Shown: in pieces, positions 12,150 through 23,305 of the stretch | Numbering within the stretch: position 1 is the stretch's first letter | Layout of the letters: every line of letters starts with the position of its first letter | Assembly (NCBI GenBank): GCA_023052935.1 | Contig: CM041294.1 | Location: 87,156,616 to 87,220,615 of the forward strand | Source: Piezodorus guildinii | Taxonomy: Eukaryota > Arthropoda > Insecta > Hemiptera > Pentatomidae | Direction: 5' to 3' | DNA: 64,000 nt | The notes under the pieces: model-generated | The model's input: only the letters and a program-made list of their open reading frames with translations | Databases searched by the model: none | Told to the model about the DNA's origin: nothing | Program-made: the position numbers and the translations under genes

Positions 12150-12960
12150 TTTATATTTATTTATAATGTTACTCCGCAATCTGACTCAGACAACAATTAG
12201 ACATGCGAAATCAAACTACTTTCACGCAGCCTTTTCCTCTACTTCCGATTCCAAATCAAAATTGCAACTCCTCCGCAAACTCTCACTCTGCAAATCGTCT
12301 TCTCCACCAGACTTTCAAGTCTTTCCCGATGAATTAAATTCTTACTTCTCATTCACCTCCTCTGATAATTCTACACCATCTCCTCCAGAGTTTTCTACAA
12401 TTCCATCAATTAACCCTGATAATTTTTTTTTTCTGATATCTCACCCACTGATCATTTCTCCTCTATTATGAAATATCGTACCAACTCCATAGGAAATAGA
12501 TGGAATACCAGTAAAATTGCTAAAACTATGCCTTCTCGACATCCTACCAGTTCTTCTCTTTATATATAATTTTTCACTCCTAAATTCCATATTTCCTACT
12601 ACTTGGAAAAAAGCAATAGTTGATCCTATTAATAAAACCTCTAATCATCAAAACATCCTCTAAATACTATCACCTAATTTCCATTCTATCTCACCTTCCA
12701 AACCTTTAAAAATAATAGCCCAGTCACAATTGCCAATCTACCTCGAAAAGTCCAAACTTCTTGATCCTCTCCAATTTTATCTTTACATTCCTTCCCATAG
12801 ATCAAAAACTTTCTGTCGTTCCTTTCTTGTCGGCTCTACTACTCTCTGGAATTCCCTACCTACTCGTATCCACCATGCTTCTACCCTACCATCATTCTAG
12901 TTCTAGCTAATGCTAAAAACTGTTCCAGTACCTACAGTCATCCCAGTAGTAGACGCTCCA
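12150..12960 (+). pseudogene. CR1/L2-like LINE fragment
   Basis: A 101-codon open frame at 12166-12471 carries the linker that precedes the reverse transcriptase in many LINEs (KSNYFHAAF; then LQLLRKLSLCKSSSPPDFQ). Later, out of frame, the C-terminal signature RSFLVGSTTLWNSLPTRI appears at about 12816-12870. The catalytic RT centre between them has been deleted. The same C-terminal signature occurs in the 29.7-30.8 kb fragment, so both probably belong to one family. CR1/L2 assignment rests on the WNSLP-type C-terminus and is tentative. Confidence 0.65.
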
Positions 12961-13169
12961 CAAGCCTGATATTTCAAATCAATTATCAATTCAAAATGAA
13001 AATTTATTTTTTATTAAAGAATCAATTATTATGAATCAGTTCAATGTTTAGTCTTGTTCAACACATTAATCCATCAGAAGTTATTTATCTTACTTTTTTA
13101 TTTTATTGCAAACCTTAATCCTTTCTTTTCCTCTGATATCATTGTGAATTAATATTCGGAACCTCCTTT

Positions 13170-13295
13170 TTACGTTCTCTCGACTGTTTTACTCCTGTTA
13201 AACAATCCGAGGACCACTTGCAGGTTTGAACCCTCGACCTTAGGCATAGAAGACTGTTTGCCCTTTGTTTGCTACTGGTGACCCCTTTTATTTCA
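13170..13295 (-). mobile_element. SINE-D, 5' (tRNA-like) part
   Basis: Read on the minus strand, it contains a tRNA-like head with a B-box-like GGTTTGAACCC-type segment (plus-strand 'gcaggtttgaaccctcgacc') and the 'ggcatagaagactgtt' block shared with the SINE-D at 27998-28297. Confidence 0.65.
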
Positions 13296-13544
13296 TTCAA
13301 TTTTGTAAAAAATTGGAACATTTATATAATCATTACTTTTATTTTATTTCGTTCTTTTTGCCTGTTATATTTAATTTTTTTCATTACATTAACTTTTACC
13401 TTCATCAATTTATTTTATCCATTAATTTTTATCTATTAAGTATCTACTAAAGAGTTATCAGTGGGTAGTTCTTTTAGTTTCCATTACATTTAAATACATA
13501 TCGTGTATTTGTACTTCACATTTACTTGTATTCAGTTCCTTAGT

Positions 13545-13730
13545 TATACCGTCCTTCGGAGGGGACGTTAAAACGTGGTACCGAGCCTGTGCGATGTCAG
13601 GTACTCGTTAAAGGTACCTATCTTAATAAAACCTGGATAGGCAAAATTTAGGACTCCCAATGTAGCACCGTTCGATGAGCCACAGTTGCATAAAGTGACG
13701 TTAAAAAATAAAAAAAAAAAAATAAGAAAC
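13545..13730 (+). mobile_element. SINE-D, 3' part with A-rich tail
   Basis: Sense-strand 3' half: ccttcggaggggacgttaaa, gcctgtgcgatgtcaggtac, then 'cataaagtgacgttaaa' and an A-rich tail. It lies in the opposite orientation to the SINE-D head at 13170-13295, so these are separate insertions. The following 13731-14780 has no recognisable gene (the 84-codon frame at 14052 carries no motif). Confidence 0.75.
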
Positions 13731-14779
13731 TTTTATTTATTCAGTTTGATTTATTGATCATAACCCGGCCATTTCTTCTGTATATTGTTTTTTATCACTG
13801 GGAATAAATTCCTGTTTCGTAGCAAGTTGACTCATAACCAACAAAGAGATTTTCAAGAAGGTCTTAAAAATGTAACGTCTACTTCGAGGATATGGAATCT
13901 TGATTTAGAAATAATTGATGAGTCATGGCCCTTATATTTCCTTAGACTTCGACATGGCTTTTGATCCGATTTGGTGGTCTTCTATAAGATGATTTTTTTT
14001 TTTAGTTAACCAATCACTCTACAGTTGGCCCTTTAGTGCCATGACTGAGTATTGTTGGAAACGAACCTAAGAAATGTTTGTGGAAGGAGGAAGACCCTTG
14101 GACTTTCAATTTGTCAACGTTCTACCTCAGACCATTTGTCACTGGCTTGGAAATTCCTGAGCAATCCTGATGAGGTACTCTCCTTATTGGGAGCAATGGT
14201 TCCTGTCTTTTCGTTCTATTGTTGTATTTTCACAGCTGTGCCTCTGGGGCTAGAAAATTATATATTTTCATATTATTTTGAGATAACAGATAAATTTTCA
14301 TTTTAACGTAAAATAATATTTTTATAGTCAAAATTACATATCACAGGCGAAATACGGATTGGATGGATTAAACTCGCTTAAGTAAAAAATTATGGAGTAA
14401 CAGAATCGGAAATTAAACAATTTAAAAAAAAATGTAATCTTAAATAAAAAGTTGTGAAAGGTAAAGTAATGAATAAAGCATAAAGTTATGTGATTATTTC
14501 CAAGTTACCAAAAAAAAAAAAGTACTCCTCCCCTTCAAAATTTGAGGGCTTACGTTTCAAGATAGAAAGAATGGTTAAACGCCGCACAATGGTTAAAAAT
14601 GTGGAAACAACCTAAAAATGTGAAGTTTTCTTAAATAAGTTGGTCAAGAACAGAGCCATAAGTTAAGGACCTTCCCCTTAATTATACAGCAGCAGATTTG
14701 TTGAAATGAGAGCAACTATAAACTTTATAATTGTTGTTATTGTAACGTGTGACCTTCATTTTATAGTTTTCATTTTGTA

Positions 14780-15248
14780 TTTTGGTTTATTATTTTCAAT
14801 AATGGACCTTTGTATTTGAGCAAAAAAGTAAAAAAAAAAAGGCAAATATTTGAATTTTCTTCCAATAAAGTACATTTAATTTTGTAGCTTCGAAAAAATT
14901 ATCCATATCTATCATCTTGTTAGTGTTGATAATATGCGGGTAAATATATAACTTGAAATAATTCGGTATCCGACTAAAGGCGATAAGATTAAACAAATAT
15001 TTGTATGGTATTTTTTTGTTTTTTTAATATTAGAAAGTTAATATAGATGTCGTTGGGATGCTGATGATTTTAGAGAGAATGACACTTATGTTATTGTTGT
15101 ATACAATAATTTATATTGTTAGATTATTTCGTGAGAAATTTAATTTAATTATATCATGTCTATTGAAGTCAAATTTGATTTAATAATTCTTAAATTGATT
15201 TTAACAACGGAGGTAAGGTAAAGTCGTGTGTCGGGCGCATCAGATTTT
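14780..15248 (-). repeat. rep-A with a short rep-C block, reverse
   Basis: Starts with a rep-C block ('ggtttattattttcaataatggacctttgta'), then minus-strand rep-A, ending in 'aacaacggaggtaaggtaaagtcgtgtg' and the 'cagattttc' terminus. Confidence 0.65.
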
Positions 15249-16340
15249 CAAATTATTGTCTTTTATAAACGTCATAAAGTATTCTATTTTTTTTTTTTTT
15301 TTAATTTCTTAACTTTGTTATATCCATTGTGCTACGTATAGAGTTTAGTTGCACTACATTTATATAATTATAATTATTTACAATTATACATTGCATTTAT
15401 ATATAAGTTTTTTTTCTTCTCTTGGTTAAATAAAGTATATATTTAGGTAATTTTGGGTATGAATAAAATATCCCCATCAATTAATATAATCTATATAATG
15501 TAATGATTGCAAAAAATTATACATACACTCAATTATTAAGAAGCTGTATTTTAGACGGAATGAGCTAGTCGGGAAGATTCATTACCGTTTTTCTATCTGA
15601 GTGAAAAATTACTATAGCATAGTGGTGCCAAAACAAAAACATTGCTGGACGACACACCTGACTTGTTATTCCAAAGCTAATGTTTACAATAATATTCCTC
15701 CAAGTTTTCAACATCACAAATCCTTCAAAGTATTCAAATTATTATCACAATGTTAAAATATGGACGAAATCTATCAGAGAGGAAAAAATTTCTGAACTAT
15801 TGAATTCAAATAACTTATCGCTATGTCAACCTGTGTCACTCAATCTGATATTTATCCTGTATACGTGTATATTTACTCTTTATATTTTTTCGGTTTTGTC
15901 AATTACTGTTTCATAATGTGTACTGTGTTATGTTTCTTAATAATTGTTCATTTCATAATTCAATTTTGTATTTTATATGTATACAATTTTGTATTGTATT
16001 TGTTAAATTTTCTTAAATTTTATCTTGTATATATGAACTTTTATTCCTTATTGCTTTTTAGTTAGTCAATTACTGTTTCTTACTGTGTACTGTTTTTTTA
16101 TATATATTTTTAAATATTATATAATTCAATTTTGTATTTACATGTCTCATTACATGATATAAATATATGTATGTATATGTATTCCTTATAGCTTTTTGGC
16201 TAAGTCACTTAATGTTTCTTACTTTGTACTGTGTTACTGTTTCTTTATAAAAATTTGTTTTATATTTCATAATATTATTTAAGTATTGTATTGTTTCTTA
16301 CTGTGTCGTGTGTTACTGTTTATTTTTGTACTTTTATTGA
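15249..16340. other. Low-complexity AT-rich stretch with internal duplications
   Basis: Segments of the type 'caattactgtttcttactgtgtactg' and 'tcaattttgtatttacatg' recur three or more times between about 15890 and 16330, giving an irregular tandem structure. The open frames here are AT-rich hydrophobic shadows. It may be a retroelement 3' UTR, because rep-F follows directly. Confidence 0.45.
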
Positions 16341-16450
16341 ATTGCCGCAGGCAAACTCCTTTCCTACATACGGGGTCGCCATAGTGGGATAGTGATTTCT
16401 ACTTGCACAGTAAAAATGCCCGTATTTTTATTTAAATAAAGAAGTTATTA
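16340..16450 (+). repeat. rep-F, copy 2
   Basis: Matches the reverse complement of 2725-2840: 'aactcctttcctacatacggg', 'gtgggatagtgatttctact', 'tgcacagtaaaaatg'. Probable retroelement tail. Confidence 0.6.
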
Positions 16451-16499
16451 AAAATATATATAATAATTATAAATTACAGATTTCTGCGCTATCTGCAAT

Positions 16500-17030
16500 A
16501 ATTTCCAGAATTTATAGAGTACCTTTTGGAAGCCTACATCTCCATGGTTATTATGACCCAGAACATCAAGAATGGTAGCCTCTCGTCGGATGCTAATCAC
16601 CTGAGACACTTGAACAATAAGACCACTCCACAGGCAGGGGAACTGCCACTCGAGTCGACGTGGCGTATCCTGATGGATATCCATTATCCTGCTTATCTAT
16701 TATCCCAGATATCTATGGAGGATATCCATGGTGAATCTATAGTGCATAATCAGCTAAGGACATGGTCTTGGAATAATACTGTCATCTCGATGATAGCGAC
16801 TGGCATCAACATGAGAATATAATGCAACTACTGTACTTTCCAAGGGATAGTATATACATTTTTTGTTATTATATACCTTTTTGTTATTATATACGTTTAT
16901 TAATTTTAGTTTCATTTTATGTAATTTGACTTTTCTTTTGTTTATATTGTAAATGTAGCAATATTATTATTGTCCATTGCGACAAACTGTAATATATCCG
17001 AAAAAATAAATATATATTAAAATGTATATA
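16500..17030 (+). other. Unassigned stretch ending in a Jockey-like tail
   Basis: An open frame of 98 codons lies at 16526-16822 and has no motif I recognise. The sequence then passes into 'caatattattattgtccatt...gacaaactgtaatatatccgaaaaaataaa' (about 16955-17010), which is close to the J0 3' end (gtaacaaattgtaatatatctcaataaa). The whole may be the 3' part of another Jockey-like family whose coding end is too decayed to see. Confidence 0.4.
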
Positions 17031-17067
17031 CATTAATGCAAATAATATTATTTTTAATCTCACTTGC

Positions 17068-17133
17068 CTATATATGAAATATATGGTAAGGGTATTACGA
17101 TCGTGAAAATTTTAGAATTTTAGTTTTCAACAA
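17068..17133 (-). repeat. rep-A, left part of a copy split by J0
   Basis: Minus-strand rep-A start (tatatatgaaatatatggta, ttacgatcgtgaaaatttt, agttttcaac). The same copy resumes at 21827 after the J0 insertion. Confidence 0.85.
17123..17133. other. Target-site duplication, left copy (J0)
   Basis: The 11-mer gttttcaacaa here is repeated exactly at 21827-21837, directly after the A-rich tail of J0. It belongs to the rep-A sequence that J0 interrupts, which confirms a target-primed insertion. Confidence 0.9.
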
Positions 17134-17140
17134 CTAGTTC

Positions 17141-17152
17141 TGCGCATGCGCA
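17141..17152. promoter_or_regulatory. NRF-1/erect-wing-type palindrome in J0 5' UTR
   Basis: TGCGCATGCGCA, a perfect 12-bp palindrome only 8 nt from the element's 5' end, equals the known NRF-1 family site. Non-LTR elements need an internal promoter at this position. Binding is inferred. The truncated copy at 57487 has lost the site. Confidence 0.55.
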
Positions 17153-17444
17153 TGAGTATAACGGTCATCTTTCAAATCGGCTCTTGGATTTCTTGCTTTT
17201 TCAGTTGGATATCACTTCAGAAAAGTCTTGAAAACATCACCAGGCTTCAGGATAACAACAACAGTAAATATTGGAGCAAACAACGGTAAGTTGGGTTACA
17301 ATTTACACTGTAAAGTGAATGCTGAGTCACCTCTTCATATCAGCTGATTGCCAATAGCTAGGCAAGGCTGGTCTTGCTTAACTTTTCTTAAGTTATTTTT
17401 TTTCCCCACATCTGGTTATTATTTAATTATTTTCCTTACATGAA

Positions 17445-18737
17445 ATGCGATATTATCATCAAGTAATGTCCTCCAAAGCTTCAACTAAAAGATCTAGATT
17501 TAGTGGTTCAATCCCGTCTCCTACGAAACAAAGACCTCGCCGTGATACTAATAAAAGATTACAAGCAACCCCTTCAGCTACTAATTCAGAATCTGAACCA
17601 CAACCTGGCACATCGTCACAAGGGATGACTGACGAATCGCCGTTTTTCACCCCAAATCCTTTTCAGATTTTACATAATGAAAAAGAAAACATGGAATCTA
17701 CTCCTATACCCAGTGAACCACGGCCTCCTCCAATATTTGTCAAAAATATTAGAAATTTCCAGTTGTTGTGTGCGCAATTGAACAAAATTACCGAATCTAC
17801 CAGCTACTACTGTATGAGTAGAACCAATGATACCAAAATATCTCCTACTACTGCCGAGACATATAGAAAAATAGTGAAATACCTAACTGAAACCAAAGCA
17901 GATTTCCATACCTACCAGCTACGCCAAGAGAGAGCTGTAAGGGTTGTAATCAGAAACTTACACCCCTCGACACCAGTTGAAGCTATTAAAGAAGAACTAA
18001 CGGAGATGGGCTATAAAGTGCGGCAAGTCACTAACGTCCAAAAGGATAAAATTCCTCTACCTCTCTTTTTTTTGGATTTGGAGCCAGCTGAAGGAGTTGA
18101 AAAAATCTATGACCTCAATAGATTGTACTATTCATGTGTAAGAGTTGAAAAACCTTACACAAAGAGAGAGATAATTCAGTGCCATAATTGTCAAGCATAT
18201 GGTCATACTAAAACTTATTGTCATCACATACCACGCTGCGTGAAATGCGGTGAACAGCACAGGTCTGTGGAATGTACGAAACCAAAATCAACACCCGCTG
18301 TATGTGCTCACTGCCTCAAGGACCACCCGGCTAACTATAAAGGATGCCAAATCTATAAGGAACTCAGGACCAGGTTTCAAAAACCTCAAGTACTGGATGA
18401 AACAACAAGACATGCATGCACCAGAAGAGAACCCTCTAAACTTATTGATGCCAATGTATCATTTGCCCACCTACTTGGAGGTGGGAATCAAAGTACCGAA
18501 GCCGTGGCCCTGCCGGAACTAATAAATATACCTCAATCCATTCCACATATACCTCTTTCTCAAAATGTAACCAATCCTAAGAATCCTAATCCACCACAAA
18601 TCTCTCATATTCCTCCTCCTTCAAACGCCACAGACCTTACCAGTTTGATGACATCCTTTATCTCCGAAATGAAATCCCTTGTTATGCCTCTAATATCACT
18701 CCTTACGAACCTTGTATCAAATCTCATTCCTGCCTAA
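17445..18737 (+). CDS. J0 ORF1, Jockey gag-like nucleic-acid-binding protein
   Basis: A 430-residue intact protein that would bind the element RNA and form the ribonucleoprotein for retrotransposition. The N-terminal 110 residues are Ser/Pro/Arg-rich and probably disordered. The middle, about residues 165-240 (RAVRVVIRNLHPSTPVEAIK), is an RRM-like region as in the pre-C2HC region of Jockey gag proteins. Three knuckles follow: CHNCQAYGHTKTYC near residue 246, CVKCGEQHRSVEC near 265, and CAHCLKDHPANYKGC near 287. The C-terminus is Pro/Asn-rich with a hydrophobic end. Met1 at 17445 and Met8 at 17466 are both possible starts; the second sits in the more conserved MSSKAS context also seen in the 57.8-kb copy. 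ORF2 begins 12 nt after its stop codon. Confidence 0.9.
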   Translation: MRYYHQVMSSKASTKRSRFSGSIPSPTKQRPRRDTNKRLQATPSATNSESEPQPGTSSQGMTDESPFFTPNPFQILHNEKENMESTPIPSEPRPPPIFVKNIRNFQLLCAQLNKITESTSYYCMSRTNDTKISPTTAETYRKIVKYLTETKADFHTYQLRQERAVRVVIRNLHPSTPVEAIKEELTEMGYKVRQVTNVQKDKIPLPLFFLDLEPAEGVEKIYDLNRLYYSCVRVEKPYTKREIIQCHNCQAYGHTKTYCHHIPRCVKCGEQHRSVECTKPKSTPAVCAHCLKDHPANYKGCQIYKELRTRFQKPQVLDETTRHACTRREPSKLIDANVSFAHLLGGGNQSTEAVALPELINIPQSIPHIPLSQNVTNPKNPNPPQISHIPPPSNATDLTSLMTSFISEMKSLVMPLISLLTNLVSNLIPA

Positions 18738-18749
18738 CAAAAACCATAA

Positions 18750-21341
18750 ATGACCTCACCTAATTCCTTATCCATTCTCCTTTGGAACGCAAATGGTGTT
18801 AGAACTCACACTGACGAACTTACAGCCGTACTGCAAGACAAAAACATTGATGTTGCACTCATTACTGAAACTAGACTAACCACTAAACAGTACTTCAAAA
18901 TACCAGAATACATAACATACCGGAAAGCCATCCAGACGGCAAAGCCCATGCCGGTACTGCTGTCATTGTCCGCCGATCCGTCACCCATCACTTACACCCA
19001 CTTCCCGCCCACGATTACCTACAAGCAACTTCCATTGTAATCAAAACCTTTTCCTTTCCGCTTATCATCGCATCAGCATACTGCCCTCCTAAACATCCTA
19101 TTTCCTCTGCCCAATTTGGATCCTTCCTCAACTCCTTGGGAAATCACTTCATTTTGGGTGCCGACTTAAACGCTAAGAATCAACAGTGGGGTTCTAGAAC
19201 CACCAATTCTCGTTGACGGACGTTGTAGTCTGCACTCAACTCCCGACGCTTTCATCTCCTACCTCCCGATTCTCCTACCATCCCTTGATGAACTATCCTC
19301 TGATCATAGTCCATTAATCCTAAATGTATCCATAACTCCTATTCCGAAACCTTTCCCACCGTCATTCATTAGAGGCCCTGTCAACTGGAACCTCTTCCGC
19401 GAAATCCTTATCAATGATATTGACCTCAGAGTACCTCTCAAAACCCAAACTGACCTTGATGATGCCGTATATTCCTTTACAACCACAATTCAACAAGCTG
19501 CCTGGACTGCCTCCTCTCCCAAACAATCCCAAATAATTCCTAACAAAAGCCATTTACCACAACACCTGAAGGACCTCATCAACACCAAACGCCGAGCCAG
19601 ATCATTATGGCAACGCACCCGCCACCCAGAAGATCGCCGCTCTTACAACTTTCTTTGCACAAAATTAAAGCGGGAGTTGGCGATATTCCGTTCCCAATCC
19701 TACAATTCCTACCTCTCCTCTCTCTCGACTCGTGACAATTCCCTATGGAATGTCACGAAGAGAATTCTAAAATCCCACACCATTTCCCACCCTCTCCAGC
19801 GCTGTGATAGTTCCTGGGCTGCTTCCGACAAGGATAAAGCCGAGGAATTCGCACAGCTCCTTTCCAAAGTTTTCACTCCTCATCCTGAGCTCAATCCAAC
19901 CCATACTGCAACAGTTGATGAGTTCCTTATGTCACCAATACCACTATCCTTACCACCTAAAGCAGTTAATCCATCTGAGGTTAAATATCTTCTTAAAAAG
20001 CTTCCTCTCCGTAAATCCCCAGGATACGACCTCCTTACTCCTCAGATCTTAAGACAACTTCCTCCCAAAGCCATCACATTTCTTGCATATCTCTATAACT
20101 GTATCCTGCGCACTACCTATTTCCCTCTCATATGGAAACATTCAACTATCATCCTTTTCCTAAAACCAGGAAAACCTTCCCACAGCACTTCTTCTTACAG
20201 ACCTATTAGCCTGCTCCCGATCCTCTCCAAAATCTTCGAAAAACTCCTATTAAAACGAATCCTAGCCAAATTTCACAATTTTCCTTCACATCAGTTTGGA
20301 TTTCGTCCTCAACATTCCACGGTTCAGCAAGGACTCCGAGTTGTAGACCACATTTCCTCCGCCCTTGAGTGCAAGGAGTATTGTTCGGGTGCTTTTCTGG
20401 ACATAGCTCAAGCTTTTGACCGGGTGTGGCACCCGGGACTGCTCTTTAAGCTCAAAACCCATTTACCTCAATCCTTATACCTAATCCTCCGATCCTATTT
20501 ATCAAACCGCTCCTTCCGAGTTCGCAGTGGTTCCGAATTTTCCAAACATTATACTGTTGAGGCCGGTGTTCCTCAAGGCAGCGTCTTAGGACCCGTCCTC
20601 TACATCCTCTACACCGCCGATATCCCTACCGATCCCAATACCTTTCTGGCAACATTTGCTGATGATATCGCCATTTTGTCATCCAATTCCGATCCTGAAG
20701 CAGCATCGCTAAATATCCAAAAGCACCTTTCCCTTGTCGAAGACTGGTGCAATGCTTGGCGCATTAAGGTGAACGAAAGCAAATGCACTCACGTCACATT
20801 CACCCTTCGACGCAAATCCTGTCCAACGGTTCATTTCAATTCCATACCGCTTCCTTCCTCAGACACAGTCCTGTATCTCGGCTTTTTACTAGACAAAAGA
20901 CTGACGTGGAACCCACATACAAGACTCAAAAGAAAAGAACTCAACCGCAGATTCGGCCAGTTATACAGACTACTAAACAGAAAATCTCATCTTACAGTTG
21001 ACAACAAATTACTAATATACAAGACAGTACTGAAACCTATATGGACCTACGGACTTGAACTGTGGGGGACAGCTAAACTTTCTAACATCAAACGCATCCA
21101 ATCCTTCCAATCCAAAGTCCTCCGAACAATAGTTAATGCTCCTTATTACGTTACCAACTGTACCCTACACCATGACCTTAATATTCCGTTTGTTTTAGAT
21201 CTGGTACCATCCAAATTTTCCAAATTTCATCAGAACCTTAGTCATCATCCTAACCCTCTAGCGCAATCCCTATCCAGCACCACCCATCCCTACAATCCTC
21301 CTCGAAGATTGAAACGGCAGTGGCCACGAGACCTATTGTAA
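18750..21341 (+). pseudogene. J0 ORF2, endonuclease broken, reverse transcriptase open
   Basis: Encodes the enzyme that nicks the target and copies the RNA. The endonuclease starts in frame at 18750 (SILLWNANGV, ITETRL with the catalytic Glu). The frame is lost near 18940, continues in another frame through ILGADLNAKNQQWGS at about 19155, reaches a stop at 19214-19216, and returns to the original frame from about 19218. By comparison with family layout, a block between that point and the SDHSP motif at about 19300 is missing. From 19218 to 21341 it is open: LRKSPGYDLLTPQIL, SYRPISLLPILSKIFEKLL, the QFGFRPQHSTVQQ region, FLDIAQAFDRVWH, GVPQGSVLGP, catalytic FADDIAIL at about 20655, and the C-terminal NPPRRLKRQWPRDLL. 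There is no RNase H domain. Confidence 0.9.
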
Positions 21342-21826
21342 ACATTTAAACTGGAGTTCTGACAATGGTCAGATCCTCCACTCATGTACGGTATGTTTGT
21401 GGCTACAGCGCCCTAACTCAGCCTCCACTGGCTCAGACCAGTGATGCGGCTGAGATAGAGGCGCTGGGATCTCTTGGATTCCGCTTTTTCCTCCACAAGT
21501 GGAGGGAAAAGCGCTTGCTGGGGTCCCTTAGCAATTTTATATATTGTATATAGTTATGATTGTGTGTAAGATGTTTATTTATTTGCCAACTTTTTATTTA
21601 TCTCAATAATAGGTTTTTGTTTCGATTTGTTTTGTTTTTTACTTATTATTATTATTTTATTGTATATATATGAATTTATTTATGTTCTATTTTATGTAAT
21701 TTGACCATTATTATTTTTTCTGTATATATAATATGAATGTGATCTCTTATCAATATTATTATTGTTCATTTTGTAACAAATTGTAATATATCTCAATAAA
21801 AAAAAAAATAAAAAAAAAAAAAAAAT
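21342..21826 (+). other. J0 3' UTR and A-rich tail
   Basis: Contains a small inverted motif around 'cctccactggctcagaccagtgatgcggctgagatagaggc' and 'cctccacaagtggagg', and ends gtaacaaattgtaatatatc, tcaataaa, then an A-rich tail from about 21797. The segment is shared with the 3' copy at 44850-45417. Confidence 0.85.
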
Positions 21827-22090
21827 GTTTTCAACAAAAATACACGTTTTAGGTTCCTCTGAGTCCAAATGACCAAGTCCCGCAAAAAGCTGTGTGTGTT
21901 GTAACTCCAGCACTTTCATTGATAAAAAAAATGGCAAAGATATAAGTTGAACGAATTCGATATCCAACTAAAAGGGAAAACTGCAATTTTTTGTTTTCGA
22001 ATATAAGAACAGTAATATATGCTGCATGTATAATATACTGTTGGAAAGCTAAAGATTTTAGAAAAAATATTATCTTATACACAAACGCTG
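21827..22090 (-). repeat. rep-A, right part of the copy split by J0
   Basis: Starts with the TSD gttttcaacaa (21827-21837) and carries on the rep-A sequence interrupted at 17133: aatacacgttttaggttcct, gagtccaaatgaccaagtcc, taatatactgttggaaagc. Confidence 0.88.
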
Positions 22091-22480
22091 CAAAATGTTA
22101 CACAATGGTTTATTATTTCCAAATAAAAATATTAGAGTATAACTGTTTATGTAGCTGTTGATAGGCAATTAAGTGATATGAAAAGTCATGAATAATTCAA
22201 AAGAAAATGCATATCACCATTGCTAATTTCAAAAAAATATATCTCTGCTAGTTCTGAACCAATTTTAATGATTTTTGTTTTTATTTTGTAGGAAATTTAA
22301 TTCTCTATGAAACAACAAACATATTTATTTATGTATTAATTAGGAGAAACGCATCATATCTGAGGTTCTACGGCGGGCAGCGGACAAATGGATTTTTTCC
22401 TATTCGTTATTCGGGTTCTACGCTTTTTGAAACGTAAGCCTTTTTGGTCGATTACAAAGGTTCAGTATTTTAATTAATAA
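22090..22480 (-). repeat. rep-C module joined to rep-A
   Basis: Minus-strand order: 'cacaatggtttattatttcc', 'actgtttatgtagctgttga', 'attaggagaaacgcatc', 'ttattcgggttctacgcttt', 'gaaacgtaagcctttt'. The same blocks occur in forward order at 34560-35905 and partly at 59090-59450. The direct fusion to rep-A shows the two are modules of one larger family. Confidence 0.65.
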
Positions 22481-22555
22481 ACCAAAAGGTTAATGGAAGT
22501 ATAGAATGTCTAATGTAATATATAAATGAAATTTCAATTTTATACGACTTTCATC

Positions 22556-22850
22556 ATCAACAGATTCAGACCCTCTACAAACGTTTTCACAACTACATAC
22601 CAACTTACTAATACAAAACATGGTCACTACTAACATGCCCCACAACACTCGCAGAAGGCTGAAAAGAAGTTGGATGAGGGACCTCCTAACATGAATGCTA
22701 ATTAAGAAACTCGCCAGGAAAAGGTGTCGCTGGGCACCCTCTCTCCATCGTGCCTATCCCGCCACATCACTTTTATTGAACTATCCCATTCACTGGTTGT
22801 TAACTACATGACAGATGTGAATATAAATATATGAAAATAAAATAACCAAA
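22556..22850 (+). mobile_element. J2 Jockey-like 3' fragment
   Basis: The C-terminal coding end (cgcagaaggctgaaaagaag, then 'gatgagggacctcctaac') is followed by a 3' UTR 'gtcgctgggcaccctctctc...cagatgtgaatataaat' shared with 47090-47225. No intact frame. The following 22851-23224 is AT-rich with no recognisable gene. Confidence 0.7.
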
Positions 22851-23224
22851 AAACAAAACAATCCATGTTACAGTAAATAAATTAAATCAAAGAGAAAATT
22901 CCTCTCATAAAATTCGTTGTGTAGAAGTATTCCAAATATAGTCTGCTACAATGTGCGTCACACTGCATATGTGTCGTCCTGTCCAACTAACAAACATTTT
23001 AAATAGAATTATAACACTCATTTCCATTTACATCGATTCGTATATGTAAAAGTAACATTTTAAGATATTTAACATGTTCCATGTTAAAAATAGATTAAAT
23101 TAGTATTATTAAAAATAAAACATTTTATTTTTTATAGAATATTACAAAAAAGTAGCTTAACTCTTACAAGATTTACAGTACAACATGAATATCCGTCTAT
23201 TTTTCTATTATAATTTATTACAAT

Positions 23225-23305
23225 ATGGATGGTGGTCTAGCAAATAGAGCACTTAGAGTCTCCGAGTCGCCAGTTCGAAATCCGGCCAGGGCAGAAATTT
23301 CATAT
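23225..23305 (+). mobile_element. SINE-E head (tRNA-like)
   Basis: tRNA-like segment with A-box-like 'tggtctagcaa' and B-box-like 'ccagttcgaaatccgg', followed by 'gcagaaatttc'. Same head type as at 62150. The body is missing; rep-A follows directly. Confidence 0.6.

Larger units (their letters stand above)
17134..21826 (+). mobile_element. J0: full-length Jockey-clade retrotransposon
   Basis: A 4.69-kb non-LTR element bounded by an 11-bp TSD. Order: 5' UTR (17134-17444) with a GC-rich palindrome near its start, ORF1 with three zinc knuckles, ORF2 with apurinic-like endonuclease and reverse transcriptase but no RNase H, a 485-bp 3' UTR, and an A-rich tail. This arrangement is typical of the Jockey clade. 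The 5' end can be set because the TSD is intact. ORF2 is damaged in the endonuclease, so this copy could move only with help. A 5' piece (57487-58197) and a 3' piece (44850-45417) of the same family lie elsewhere in the window. Confidence 0.92.

Noticed and set aside
14168..14200. CTGATGAGG motif on the plus strand
   Set aside because: No GAAAC/GUH part follows; chance occurrence of the 7-mer.
15680..16065. Two overlapping hydrophobic frames of about 80 codons
   Set aside because: AT-rich, phase follows the local repeats, and no conserved motif; read as chance frames in a 3' UTR-like stretch.
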